From NCBI GenBank assembly GCA_902571315.1, contig CACGBM010000005.1, positions 1 through 37,126 of the forward strand: DNA of 37,126 nucleotides. Direction: 5' to 3'. The position numbers and the translations under genes were made by a program. How positions within the stretch are numbered: the stretch's first letter is position 1; each line of letters begins with the position of its first letter. Positions 20,233 through 27,949 of this stretch are shown piece after piece. This DNA is from Rhodospirillaceae bacterium. Its GTDB lineage: Bacteria; Pseudomonadota; Alphaproteobacteria; TMED109. The notes under the pieces are model-generated. The model was not told the DNA's origin. It ran no database searches and saw only the letters and a list, made by a program, of their open reading frames with translations.

Positions 20233-21116
20233 TAATCGAAGGTTATATTTAAATCTTTTAATGCATTATCTATTATAAGTTCATTTTTCTCTAAAATCTC
20301 GCAAAGAGGTAACCTTAACTCATAATTACATATTCCTAACTTGAAGGCAGCATATTTTACAGGACAAGGGTTAGCCTCTAAAAAAAGAGCATTATTTAAA
20401 CTAAATAGTTCTGTATCTATCTTCATTGCTTGCAAAATATCTCCTGCAAACCAAGATTTATGTAAATCTGCAACTCTTTTGGGTGCTATATTTGCAGTAA
20501 CAGAGATTACTCCGTCACCTCCTTGAGCTAAAAAAGCTAATTGAGTGGCATCCTCTCCAGATAATTGATAAAATTTTTTATGTTTAATGTATTTTTTTAG
20601 ATAAGTTGGCCTGCTTAAATCATTAGAGGCATCTTTAATTCCAATTATATTTTCGTGTTCTGACAACTTTTCAATAGTTTCATTACTGATATCTACTACA
20701 CTTCTACCAGGAATATTATAAATAAAAATAGGAAGATCTACAGTATCAGCTATCTTTAAAAAATGTTTTTTTAATCCATCTTGACTTGGCTTATTATAGT
20801 AAGGCACCACTACTAGTGCACTATCTGCTCCACACTGCTTTGCATGTTTAGTTAATGATATTGCCTCTTTGGTTGAGTTTGAACCAGTACCTGCAATAAC
20901 TTGAAGTGCTCCACCCGAGGTTTCTACTGCTATTTCAACTACTTTTTTATGCTCGTCATGACTTAAGGTTGGAGACTCTCCAGTAGTGCCACAAGGCACA
21001 ATGCCATTAGTTCCTTGCTTAATGTGCCATTCGATTATTTTAATATAGCTCTTTTCATCAAATATATCATCTTTAAAAGGTGTTATTAGCGCACAATAAG
21101 ATCCTTGATATTTCAT
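20232..21116 (-). CDS. dapA: 4-hydroxy-tetrahydrodipicolinate synthase
   Basis: Condenses aspartate semialdehyde with pyruvate at the branch point to lysine and diaminopimelate. The TIM barrel has GTTGESPTLSHDEHKKVVE (about residues 42-60), VVVPYYNKPSQDGL (about 102-115), the catalytic tyrosine in IFIYNIPGRSVVDIS (about 132-146) and the Schiff-base lysine in IIGIKDASNDLSR (about 158-170). Length 294 is normal. It is divergent from the lytic transglycosylase gene (35 bases between starts) and coupled to smpB by a one-base overlap, putting a cell-wall precursor enzyme back to back with a cell-wall lytic enzyme. Confidence 0.97.
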   Translation of the reverse strand: MKYQGSYCALITPFKDDIFDEKSYIKIIEWHIKQGTNGIVPCGTTGESPTLSHDEHKKVVEIAVETSGGALQVIAGTGSNSTKEAISLTKHAKQCGADSALVVVPYYNKPSQDGLKKHFLKIADTVDLPIFIYNIPGRSVVDISNETIEKLSEHENIIGIKDASNDLSRPTYLKKYIKHKKFYQLSGEDATQLAFLAQGGDGVISVTANIAPKRVADLHKSWFAGDILQAMKIDTELFSLNNALFLEANPCPVKYAAFKLGICNYELRLPLCEILEKNELIIDNALKDLNITFD

Positions 21117-21151
21117 TTTACTCTCATTTAAATTTTTTATAAGTTATTATT

Positions 21152-23134
21152 ATGCCATATTTTAGAATTTTTATAATATTTTCTTTGCAAGTTTTATTGA
21201 TTAATTTATTAAATGCAGATGATAAATATTCTAAAAGCTTAAACTTAAATGAAGAAAAAATATTTAAACTTTCCTTAAAGTCAGGTGATAAAAAAAAATG
21301 GGCTAGGTCAATTAAAGGAATTGAAAAAATTAATGACGCAGTAGCTAGAAAAATAATAATTTGGAGATGGCTTATTGCTGATGATGGAGTATCTTCAAAA
21401 AAAGATCTAGAAGACTTTTATAAGTCCAGCACAAAATGGCCAAAGATTAATAAAATAAAAGCTAAAATTGAAAGCAGAAAAGTAACTACTAACATTAAAA
21501 AAACATTGGACTGGTTTCAAGAAAACCCTCCAATTACACCGATTGCAAAAATAAAACTGAGTGAAACATTGATTAAAAATAATTTTATTGAAGAAGGTAA
21601 TTGGCTATTAAAAGAGGCCTGGGTAAATAATAGTTTTAGTTATTCAGAAGAAAAATATATTTTAAAAAGTTATAAGAATATTATTACTAATAATGAAAAT
21701 GCAAAAAGATTAGAAAATTTAATCTGGAAGAGACAATGGAGTAGCGCAAATAGACAACTAAAAAGAGTCTCTTCAGATATAAAACAATTTTCAATAGCAA
21801 AAATTAAACTTTCTAGAAGAAGAGGAAATGTAGACCAGGCAATTAAGAATGTTCCAAAAAGTTTAATTAGAGAGGAGTCATTGATTTATGAAAGAGTAAA
21901 ATGGAGAAGGAAAGCAAGACTTGAAAAACCTTCTCTTGAATTACTTTTATCATATCACGGAGAATATTCTCATCCAAAAAAATGGTGGAGAGAGATCAAC
22001 TATCACACTAGAAAACAACTAAGTTATAAGAATTATAAATTAGCAACAAAAATTTTAGAGCAATATAATTTATCTAGTAAAGATTATTTATCAGAAGCAC
22101 AATGGCTAGCAGGCTGGCTATCTCTAACATTTAATAAGGACCCTAAGTCAGCTTATAAATATTTTTCAAAAATGTTTCTAGAAGTTAAAACGCCTATTTC
22201 TAAAGCTAGAGCATCCTATTGGGCAGGAAAAGCGTCAGAAGAAATAGGTAACAAAGAAGATTTAAAAATATGGTACGATAGAGCTGCTGCTTTTCCAGCT
22301 ACCTTTTATGGACAATTAGCTCTTAAAAAATTAAATAGAGAATTATTTTTACCCTCTCAAAATACTGAATTTAATCAGGATGAATTCAAAAAATTTAAAG
22401 ATAATGAATTAGTAAGAGCATTAATCCTATTATTACAAGTAGAAAATAGAAAATTATCTAGAATATTTGCAATGCATTTAGTTACTCAAGCTAAAAATAC
22501 TAAGGATATTTTAATGCTTTCAAAAATACTTAATGACTTTAATCAAGTTTCATTTTCTATATTTGTTGGTAAAAGAGCTATCTACAATAATATTTATATT
22601 CCTAGTCTAAATTTTCCAGTGCCGAGCACAGAATTAATGAATTTAATTAATAAAAATACAGAAATTCCTTTACCTGTTACTTTAGCAATAACCAGGCAAG
22701 AAAGTGCTTTTGATGTTAAAGCAAAAAGTAGAGCAGGCGCAAGAGGATTAATGCAATTAATGCCTAGAACTGCAAGAATAACCGCTAAAAAGAATAATTA
22801 TAAATATAAAAGAATTTATTTAACATCTAGGCCAGCTTATAATGTAAAATTAGGATCTTTTTATTTCAAAGAAATGCTTAATAAATTTAATGGCTCTTAT
22901 GTACTAGCCCTCGCTGCTTATAATGCCGGACCAAGTAGAGTAAACCGGTGGCTAAAAACATATGGAGATCCCAGAAAAAATGAAATAGACCCTGTTACAT
23001 GGATGGAACTAATACCTATAAGCGAAACAAGAAACTATGTACAAAGGGTTATTGAAGGAATTTATATGTATAGAATGCTTGTAAAAAATGAAAAAAATCT
23101 AACTGCTCCTATCAAACAGCTAAAATTATTCTAA
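21152..23134 (+). CDS. slt: Soluble lytic murein transglycosylase (Slt70-like)
   Basis: Cleaves the MurNAc-GlcNAc bond of peptidoglycan in the periplasm to give 1,6-anhydro ends. A signal peptide covers about residues 1-22 (YFRIFIIFSLQVLLINLLNA). The long alpha-helical superhelical U/L region runs to about 490 (ARASYWAGKASEEIG is typical). The SLT catalytic domain has Glu517 in ITRQESAFD, the glycine motif AGARGLMQLMPRTA, YNVKLGSFYFKEML, and ALAAYNAGPSRVNRWL. Length 660 is in the Slt70 range. The next gene on the strand starts about 50 bases downstream. Confidence 0.94.
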   Translation: MPYFRIFIIFSLQVLLINLLNADDKYSKSLNLNEEKIFKLSLKSGDKKKWARSIKGIEKINDAVARKIIIWRWLIADDGVSSKKDLEDFYKSSTKWPKINKIKAKIESRKVTTNIKKTLDWFQENPPITPIAKIKLSETLIKNNFIEEGNWLLKEAWVNNSFSYSEEKYILKSYKNIITNNENAKRLENLIWKRQWSSANRQLKRVSSDIKQFSIAKIKLSRRRGNVDQAIKNVPKSLIREESLIYERVKWRRKARLEKPSLELLLSYHGEYSHPKKWWREINYHTRKQLSYKNYKLATKILEQYNLSSKDYLSEAQWLAGWLSLTFNKDPKSAYKYFSKMFLEVKTPISKARASYWAGKASEEIGNKEDLKIWYDRAAAFPATFYGQLALKKLNRELFLPSQNTEFNQDEFKKFKDNELVRALILLLQVENRKLSRIFAMHLVTQAKNTKDILMLSKILNDFNQVSFSIFVGKRAIYNNIYIPSLNFPVPSTELMNLINKNTEIPLPVTLAITRQESAFDVKAKSRAGARGLMQLMPRTARITAKKNNYKYKRIYLTSRPAYNVKLGSFYFKEMLNKFNGSYVLALAAYNAGPSRVNRWLKTYGDPRKNEIDPVTWMELIPISETRNYVQRVIEGIYMYRMLVKNEKNLTAPIKQLKLF

Positions 23135-23186
23135 ATTTAAATATGTGATAATTTACTTTTTTGTCATATCCTATATTATGTTAAGC

Positions 23187-24053
23187 ATGATATATTTAAG
23201 CTGTCCTTTTAGCGAAAAAGATGAGTGTAAGGCTTTAGGAGGAAGATGGGACTCTCAGAAAAAAAAATGGTATATTCCCGCCGGTGTAGATGCTTCCAAC
23301 TTTAAGAAATGGATTACTGATGATAAAAAAGAGGATGTTATAGAACATAATAAAATAAAAAAAATAATAGAGTTATCTCCTTCATCTTTAGATTTTCAAA
23401 TTAACAAATGTCATAGATGTTTTTATCTTTCAAAAAAACTAGGTATACAAAATAATAATTTTCCACCACCTGTTTTTAATCAATTAGACTTGATTCAGAA
23501 AGATTTTTTTATTGATAAAGATACTAGTTTTATATCAGAAAAGCTTCCTATTGGCAGATTTTTGCAAGAAAATGAATTACCGAAAAAAATTTCATCAAGT
23601 TTGCTTAAAGATAATCGGGATAGAGATTTTAAATTAGTAGGAATACCTGATTTAGTGATAGAATTTGAGGATAAAACCTACGGAATTATTGATTTTAAGA
23701 CTACGAGAATTAATGAAAAAAAAGCTGATTTTTATAAATTTCAACTAGAAGCTTATGCTACTATTTTTGAAAACCCTGGTGAAGTTAATTCTATAAAAAC
23801 GCCATTACTAAAACCTATAACAAAATTGGCTATTCTTCAATTTGATCCAAATAAAATAAAAAGTAAAAATGCAATGAACTGTAATATTATTTTTAATATG
23901 TGTTATATAGAATTAGAAAATAGAATTTATGAAAAATTAATTGATAGAGTGACTTTAGCCTTAGACATTTTAGAAATGAAAGAACCACCTGCTTTTAATA
24001 ATAGTTGCAACAACTGTACATTTTTCAAGAAGCAGTCTCAACTTAATGTCTAA
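23187..24053 (+). CDS. DUF5710 domain fused to a Cas4/RecB-like PD-(D/E)XK nuclease with four cysteines
   Basis: Numbering is from the ATG at 23187. Residues 1-35 fit DUF5710 (MIYLSCPFSEKDECKALGG, then RWDSQKKKWYIPAG), a small fold often found in conjugation or phage-related primases. From about 63 comes a PD-(D/E)XK nuclease: LSPSSLDFQINKCHRCFYL, then GIPDLVIEF with Asp155, IIDFKT with Asp169 and Lys171, and the RecB-type QxxxY motif FQLEAYA. Cysteines 75, 78, 274 and 277 bracket the fold as a CxxC pair at each end. In Cas4/AddB one N-terminal and three C-terminal cysteines hold a 4Fe-4S cluster, so this 2+2 pattern is a variant. The GTG at 23145 and ATG at 23178 are earlier starts, but the domain begins at 23187. 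The biological role is unknown. Confidence 0.8.
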   Translation: MIYLSCPFSEKDECKALGGRWDSQKKKWYIPAGVDASNFKKWITDDKKEDVIEHNKIKKIIELSPSSLDFQINKCHRCFYLSKKLGIQNNNFPPPVFNQLDLIQKDFFIDKDTSFISEKLPIGRFLQENELPKKISSSLLKDNRDRDFKLVGIPDLVIEFEDKTYGIIDFKTTRINEKKADFYKFQLEAYATIFENPGEVNSIKTPLLKPITKLAILQFDPNKIKSKNAMNCNIIFNMCYIELENRIYEKLIDRVTLALDILEMKEPPAFNNSCNNCTFFKKQSQLNV

Positions 24054-24195
24054 ATATATAAAAATTGTTTAAATATCAAAGTAAGTATTCTCACATATGA
24101 ACAGTTTAAATTTTGAAAGAAAATATCTTAGGTAGCGTTATTATGCCTATTTGGATATTATCAATACATTAATATTCGTATATTTACAGGTAAAA

Positions 24196-24720
24196 TTATA
24201 TAAATCTAATTGCAACTATCATAGCTACGCTATAGAACATAATCATAATTATAATTGATGTTGCATTGAAATGTTTAGAAATTGAAGCTTTAGTCATTTG
24301 TTTAGCTTGATATAACAGATCGGGCCATGTGTAAGAAACAAAATCTCCCTGTGTAAATATTGCCTTAATCCTACCTTGGTTATCAACCACAGGTAGCCTT
24401 CTAAATCTATCATTTGACATTGTTCTTAACCATGACAATACTTCATCATCTTCCTTACCTACTCTTGGATTAGGTGTCATAATTTTTTCTAATTTTGTAT
24501 TTTCAGCTTTAAGGTTATTATTAACCAGTTTCTTTAATATGTCTCTTTCAGTACATATACCTATTACTTTATCCAGATTATCAACTACGACAACAGAACC
24601 ATAATTTTTCTCTGACATAGTCTTAACTGCCTTAGCAACTGTGTCTGATTTTTTAAAAGTTATAGGCTGAGGTTTAGACTTAAACTCTGGCCTATCTTTT
24701 AATTTATAACCTCTTTCCAT
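24196..24720 (-). CDS. CBS-domain pair protein with C-terminal membrane helix
   Basis: 174 residues from the ATG at 24720 (MERGYKLKDRPEF). Two CBS domains follow: SDTVAKAVKTMSEKNYGSVV, VVDNLDKVIGICTERDILKK, then MTPNPRVGKEDDEVLSWLRTM, RFRRLPVVDNQGRIKAIFTQ and GDFV. CBS pairs bind adenosyl nucleotides and gate enzymes or transporters. The C-terminal end is a hydrophobic helix (SIIIMIMFYSVAMIVAIRFI), so the protein is tail-anchored in the inner membrane. A longer frame to 24861 exists but would run through the end of tupA and adds no conserved residues. It is last in the tungstate transporter run, 37 bases after tupA. The 142 bases to its left (24054-24195), between convergent genes, hold nothing I can recognise. 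Confidence 0.85.
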   Translation of the reverse strand: MERGYKLKDRPEFKSKPQPITFKKSDTVAKAVKTMSEKNYGSVVVVDNLDKVIGICTERDILKKLVNNNLKAENTKLEKIMTPNPRVGKEDDEVLSWLRTMSNDRFRRLPVVDNQGRIKAIFTQGDFVSYTWPDLLYQAKQMTKASISKHFNATSIIIMIMFYSVAMIVAIRFI

Positions 24721-24757
24721 AATTCTAATACTATTAGAATTAAAAAAAAGATCAATA

Positions 24758-25553
24758 TTATTTGATAAAAAATAATTGCTGATTTTTTTTCTTGAAATTA
24801 ATAATATTTTTTTTTGTATCTTCAGATAAAAGCCAAAGAAGAACTTTTTTACCAAGCTCATATTTGCTGTAAGGACATTTATTTTTATTTATTATTAATG
24901 CATTGTACTCATTAATTAGGGTTTCTTCATTATTTGTATAAGAAATAAAGTCTAGTTTATTTTTAAAAGATAGCCAAGTAGCATTATCGGTTAATGTATA
25001 AGCATTTAAACCTACAGCTGTATTTATAGTTGCTCCCATATTAGTGCCTGTTTCTAGATACCAACTTGTTGGAAACTTTAATGAATTAAGTAATAAACTT
25101 TTCCATATCATTTTTTCTTTATAATGGGTGCCTGAATTATCGCCTCTAGAAATAAAAAGACTTTTTGTTTCATAAATTCTTCTAAAAACTCTTCTAATTT
25201 CTAAATTATTAATCTTTGCAGGATTAGTTTTAGGACCTATCACTAGAAAATAATTATGCATTATGTAATATTTTTTATTCGCAAAGCCTTTTTCTATAAA
25301 ATTTTTCTCTTGTTGAGGACTATGTACAATTAATAAATCTCCGTCGCAATTCATAGAGTTTCTTATTGCAGCACCAGTTCCAACAGCTACAATATTAACT
25401 TTTATACCTAGATCCTCATTAATGAGCGGTAAAATGTAATCATAAAAACCTGAGTTTTTTTAAGGAAGTTGTAGATTGTAAAATTATACTATTTTCTGCT
25501 TTTATTACTGAAATAAATAAATAAGTATAAATAAAAATAATCAAATTTTGCAT
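24758..25553 (-). pseudogene. tupA: Tungstate-binding periplasmic protein TupA, interrupted by a one-base frameshift
   Basis: The frame from ATG 25553 encodes a signal peptide (MQNLIIFIYTYLFISVIKA) and ENSIILQSTTSLK, then loses frame in a run of seven A (25455-25461 on the plus strand shows seven T). In the next frame the protein continues NSGFYDYILPLINEDLG, VNIVAVGTGAAIRN, the family motif SRGDNSGTHYKE and PTSWYLETGTNMGATINTA, through to a normal end. With six A the whole gene is open, about 264 residues. TupA captures tungstate for TupBC. The lesion may be a real mutation, a consensus error or transcript slippage; an ordinary -1 shift would not restore the frame. Everything outside the run is conserved, with no further damage, which favours a recent or artefactual change. 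Confidence 0.85.
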
Positions 25554-25555
25554 TG

Positions 25556-26281
25556 TTAAACTATTAATTTTCCAGCCATGAAAAGCTTACCTTCTTTTGA
25601 CTTAGGTTTTAAAAAGAATAATTTGGCAGTCGTATGCTCACATATACGTCCTTTATTAATAAAAATGATATCATTAGCTAGTCTTTTAGCCTGTAATAAA
25701 TCATGAGTAACTGCTATTACTTTAGTCCCATATTTATTAACTTCTTTAATAATTTTTTCTATAATTTGAATGGAATAAGGATCCAGATTAGACGTTGCTT
25801 CATCTAAAAAAAGAACTTTTGGTAAAGTTGAAATTGCTCTCGCAAGACATAATCTTTGTTTCTCTCCACCAGACAAAAGTATAGCATTCTGATTAACTAA
25901 ATGTAATAAATCTACCCTTTTTAAAACTTTCAATATTTTTTCCTTATTAATTATTTTAGTTCTCTGTTGTAAAGCAAATGAAATATTTTTTAAAACAGAC
26001 CTTCTTAATAATATAGGAGATTGAAAAACCATAGATTGTTGTTTTCTGATAGTTTTATTTAAGGATTTATTTGCAAAAGTAATTTCAGAAATGCTATCAC
26101 TTATTAATCCATGTAAACATTTTAAAAATAAAGTTTTGCCAGCACCATTTGGACCTAAAATAATTGTGATACCTTGCGCTTTAATTTCACAAGAAATATC
26201 ACTAAGTAATTTTCTATGTCCTTTTTCAAAGTTTAGCTTCTTTACTTTTATAGGCATTAAAGTATTTTTTTTACCTACCAT
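25556..26281 (-). CDS. tupC: Tungstate ABC transporter ATP-binding protein
   Basis: ABC ATPase with Walker A LGPNGAGKT (about residues 38-46), Q-loop MVFQSPILLRRSV (about 78-90), signature LLSGGEKQRLCLARAI (about 134-149) and Walker B KVLFLDEATSNLD (about 154-166), followed by the H-loop histidine in VIAVTHDLLQAKRLA. The 241 residues show no C-terminal molybdate-binding TOBE domain, in keeping with TupC rather than ModC. It overlaps the tupB end by 11 bases, and the tupA ATG follows its stop after two bases, so the order is tupB-tupC-tupA. Confidence 0.9.
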   Translation of the reverse strand: MVGKKNTLMPIKVKKLNFEKGHRKLLSDISCEIKAQGITIILGPNGAGKTLFLKCLHGLISDSISEITFANKSLNKTIRKQQSMVFQSPILLRRSVLKNISFALQQRTKIINKEKILKVLKRVDLLHLVNQNAILLSGGEKQRLCLARAISTLPKVLFLDEATSNLDPYSIQIIEKIIKEVNKYGTKVIAVTHDLLQAKRLANDIIFINKGRICEHTTAKLFFLKPKSKEGKLFMAGKLIV

Positions 26282-26981
26282 AATACTGGTCCTTAATGTT
26301 ATATTTTTTATAAGTAACTATTAGGTTTATGGTAATAGAGGTAATTAGAAGTATAATTCCCAAAGCTAGTGCTAAAGAAAGCTCACCTTTTGAGGTTTCC
26401 ATAGCAATAGTAGTTGTCATTACTCTGGTAAGATGATCTATATTTCCTCCAACAATTATTACAGCTCCTACTTCAGAGACTCCTTTTGCAAGACCAGCTA
26501 AAACAACAGTAATTAGTGAATATCTTGCATCTATAATATAAGCTTTAATTGTAGTAACTTTGGGTGTGACTAAAGAAATAAATAAATCATTATAATTCTC
26601 TTGTAGATCCTCAATAATTTGTGTTGTTAAACCTGCAATAATAGGCAGAATTAATATAATTTGTGCTATAATCATTGCAGTAGGAGTATAAAGAATTCCT
26701 AACCAACCGAAAGGTCCAGACCTAGACAAATTAATATAAACAAATAGACCCACAACTACAGGTGGTAAAGACATTAAGGAATTAATTATACCTATAAAGA
26801 GACTTCTCCCCTTAAATCTCTGAGTAGCCAAAAAAGTGCCTAATGGTAAGCCAATCAGACATGAAATAAATAATGCTATTATGGTTACTTTAAAAGATAA
26901 GAAAAAGACCTCTATAAGTTTTTTATCAAAGCTAACTATTAAATTTATAGCAGTAAAAATTGAATCCCAGTAAATGCCCAT
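26271..26981 (-). CDS. tupB: Tungstate ABC transporter permease
   Basis: A 236-residue inner membrane permease with five to six hydrophobic helices. It has the binding-protein-dependent permease (EAA-type) region EDLQENYNDLFISLVTPKVT, and VLAGLAKGVSEVGAVIIVGGNIDHLTRVMTTTIAMET, in pieces, matches TupB-type permeases. SLMSLPPVVVGLFVYINLSRSGPFGWLGILYTPTAMIIAQ, in pieces, is also characteristic. The substrate tungstate is assigned through the TupA-type binding protein downstream, since the permease alone could not separate tungstate from molybdate. It starts 46 bases after the membrane PD-(D/E)XK-like gene. Confidence 0.9.
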   Translation of the reverse strand: MGIYWDSIFTAINLIVSFDKKLIEVFFLSFKVTIIALFISCLIGLPLGTFLATQRFKGRSLFIGIINSLMSLPPVVVGLFVYINLSRSGPFGWLGILYTPTAMIIAQIILILPIIAGLTTQIIEDLQENYNDLFISLVTPKVTTIKAYIIDARYSLITVVLAGLAKGVSEVGAVIIVGGNIDHLTRVMTTTIAMETSKGELSLALALGIILLITSITINLIVTYKKYNIKDQYYGR

Positions 26982-27027
26982 AAAATGACTTTATTATTAA
27001 AAAAATCTTATATAAAATATTATTATA

Positions 27028-27450
27028 CTAAAATTCTATTTTTTTAATTTTATTTTTTTCAATATCTATTAAAATTAAATTTTTATTATTAAAAACTGTA
27101 GAGTATTCTAATAACTGCCTTCTAGTGTAAATTTCTTCAATTGAAGCTGCCTTTCCTGTTTTTACCTCTGCTATAAATTTTTTCTTATCTTTAGATACAA
27201 TCAAATCTGCTCTTACATAAAAATTAACCATTTCGTCATTCTGAAACAATTTTCCTTTTGCTGTAGTTTGAAAACTTTCAATTTTATATCCATTCTTTTT
27301 TAATAATGTAATAGCTTTTTGTTCAGCTTTTTTTCCCTTTCTTTTATATAAATAAAATTTTATATTTTTATAAACTTCTTTTAACTTCCATCCCAAGTAA
27401 AGAAAAAATAATATTAAAACTATTAAAAAAAAACTTTCTAGATTTAACAT
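27028..27450 (-). CDS. Membrane-anchored PD-(D/E)XK-fold mini-protein
   Basis: 140 residues. An N-terminal membrane helix (FFLIVLILFFLYLGWKL, residues 7-23) is followed by a basic segment (YLYKRKGKKAEQKA). After it comes a compact PD-(D/E)XK-like core: Glu43, LKKNGYKIESFQ, Asp82 in VRADLIVSKD, Glu95-Val96-Lys97 in FIAEVKTGKA, and a QxxxY-like RRQLLEY (Gln112, Tyr116). The residue spacing is that of a nuclease active site, so it may be a real nuclease held on the cytoplasmic face. The orientation and substrate are unknown. It follows the HNH remnant by 7 bases and precedes tupB by 46. I do not recognise a named family beyond the fold. Confidence 0.7.
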   Translation of the reverse strand: MLNLESFFLIVLILFFLYLGWKLKEVYKNIKFYLYKRKGKKAEQKAITLLKKNGYKIESFQTTAKGKLFQNDEMVNFYVRADLIVSKDKKKFIAEVKTGKAASIEEIYTRRQLLEYSTVFNNKNLILIDIEKNKIKKIEF

Positions 27451-27457
27451 TTATTTT

Positions 27458-27918
27458 TTAATTTTTGAGCTTTATAGAACATTTGTTAAATAAATCAGCG
27501 TCATTATTTTTAAAAGATAGGTTATATTTTTTCTTAATCTTAAAATAAATACTAACATAATTACAAATATTAATAATTTCATATTCTAGCCCTTTTTTAT
27601 CATTACTTCTTCTTAAAAAATCTTTAGGAGTTGCTGACCCTTTAGAACTATTTATTTTGTGACAAGAGGGAACATGATTTTCTTTATCATTTGCAAAAAC
27701 CTTTTTTTGTTCTAAGGTCCAATTAAATGCACCACTATCAAAAGCATCTTTTAATGAAACAACATGATCTATATTCGTTTTACAATTTTTTTTTGTATAA
27801 TACCCTATGTCAGTTTTTGTAGAGTATGAGTAGAAATGAAAAGAATTTCTATCATATTTTTCTTTTGCATTTATCTTAAAAATAAAAAAAAAATTAAGGT
27901 AATATAAAATATATTCAT
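27458..27918 (-). pseudogene. DUF1524/HNH-type nuclease gene without a usable start
   Basis: The open frame from about 27915 leftward has no ATG, GTG or TTG, but its protein is well conserved in type: YDRNSFHFYSYSTKTDIGYY, then NIDHVVSLKDAFDSGAFNW, KKVFANDKENHVPS, HKINSSKGSATPKDF. This is the DUF1524/HNH pattern (DH, SGA-W, FAND-N, N-KG-P). An ATG at 27916-27918 lies in another frame; adding one T to the ten-T run (27884-27893) would join it to the nuclease as MNIFYITLIFFFIFKINA, a plausible signal peptide. The same T run is the tail of an intrinsic terminator, so the apparent leader could also be coincidence and the gene 5'-truncated. Family members are usually secreted nucleases. Stop at 27458-27460, 7 bases before the next gene. 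Confidence 0.7.
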
Positions 27919-27929
27919 TACCTTAATTT
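27884..27929 (-). terminator. Intrinsic terminator after the MerC-like gene
   Basis: On the minus strand a perfect 13-base inverted repeat (AAATTAAGGTAAT, 13-base loop, ATTACCTTAATTT; plus-strand arms 27891-27903 and 27917-27929) runs directly into ten T. It starts about 20 bases after the stop of the MerC-like gene. This closes the outer membrane protein/MerC unit and overlaps the 5' end of the HNH-type gene. Confidence 0.85.
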
Positions 27930-27949
27930 AGCATTTATTCTTAAAAACA

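Noticed and set aside
24054-24195. Non-coding gap between the DUF5710-nuclease and CBS genes
   Set aside because: Checked on both strands; no start with a continuing frame, no stem with a T tract and no RNA gene recognised.
24721-24861. Longer start for the CBS protein overlapping tupA
   Set aside because: The extra segment is an out-of-frame reading of the 3' end of tupA and adds no domain; MERGYKL at 24720 is a natural start.
25445-25475. Programmed -1 ribosomal frameshift (A-AAA-AAC-like slippery site) in tupA
   Set aside because: The run is slippery, but a -1 shift does not enter the frame of the downstream protein; +1 or loss of one A is needed.
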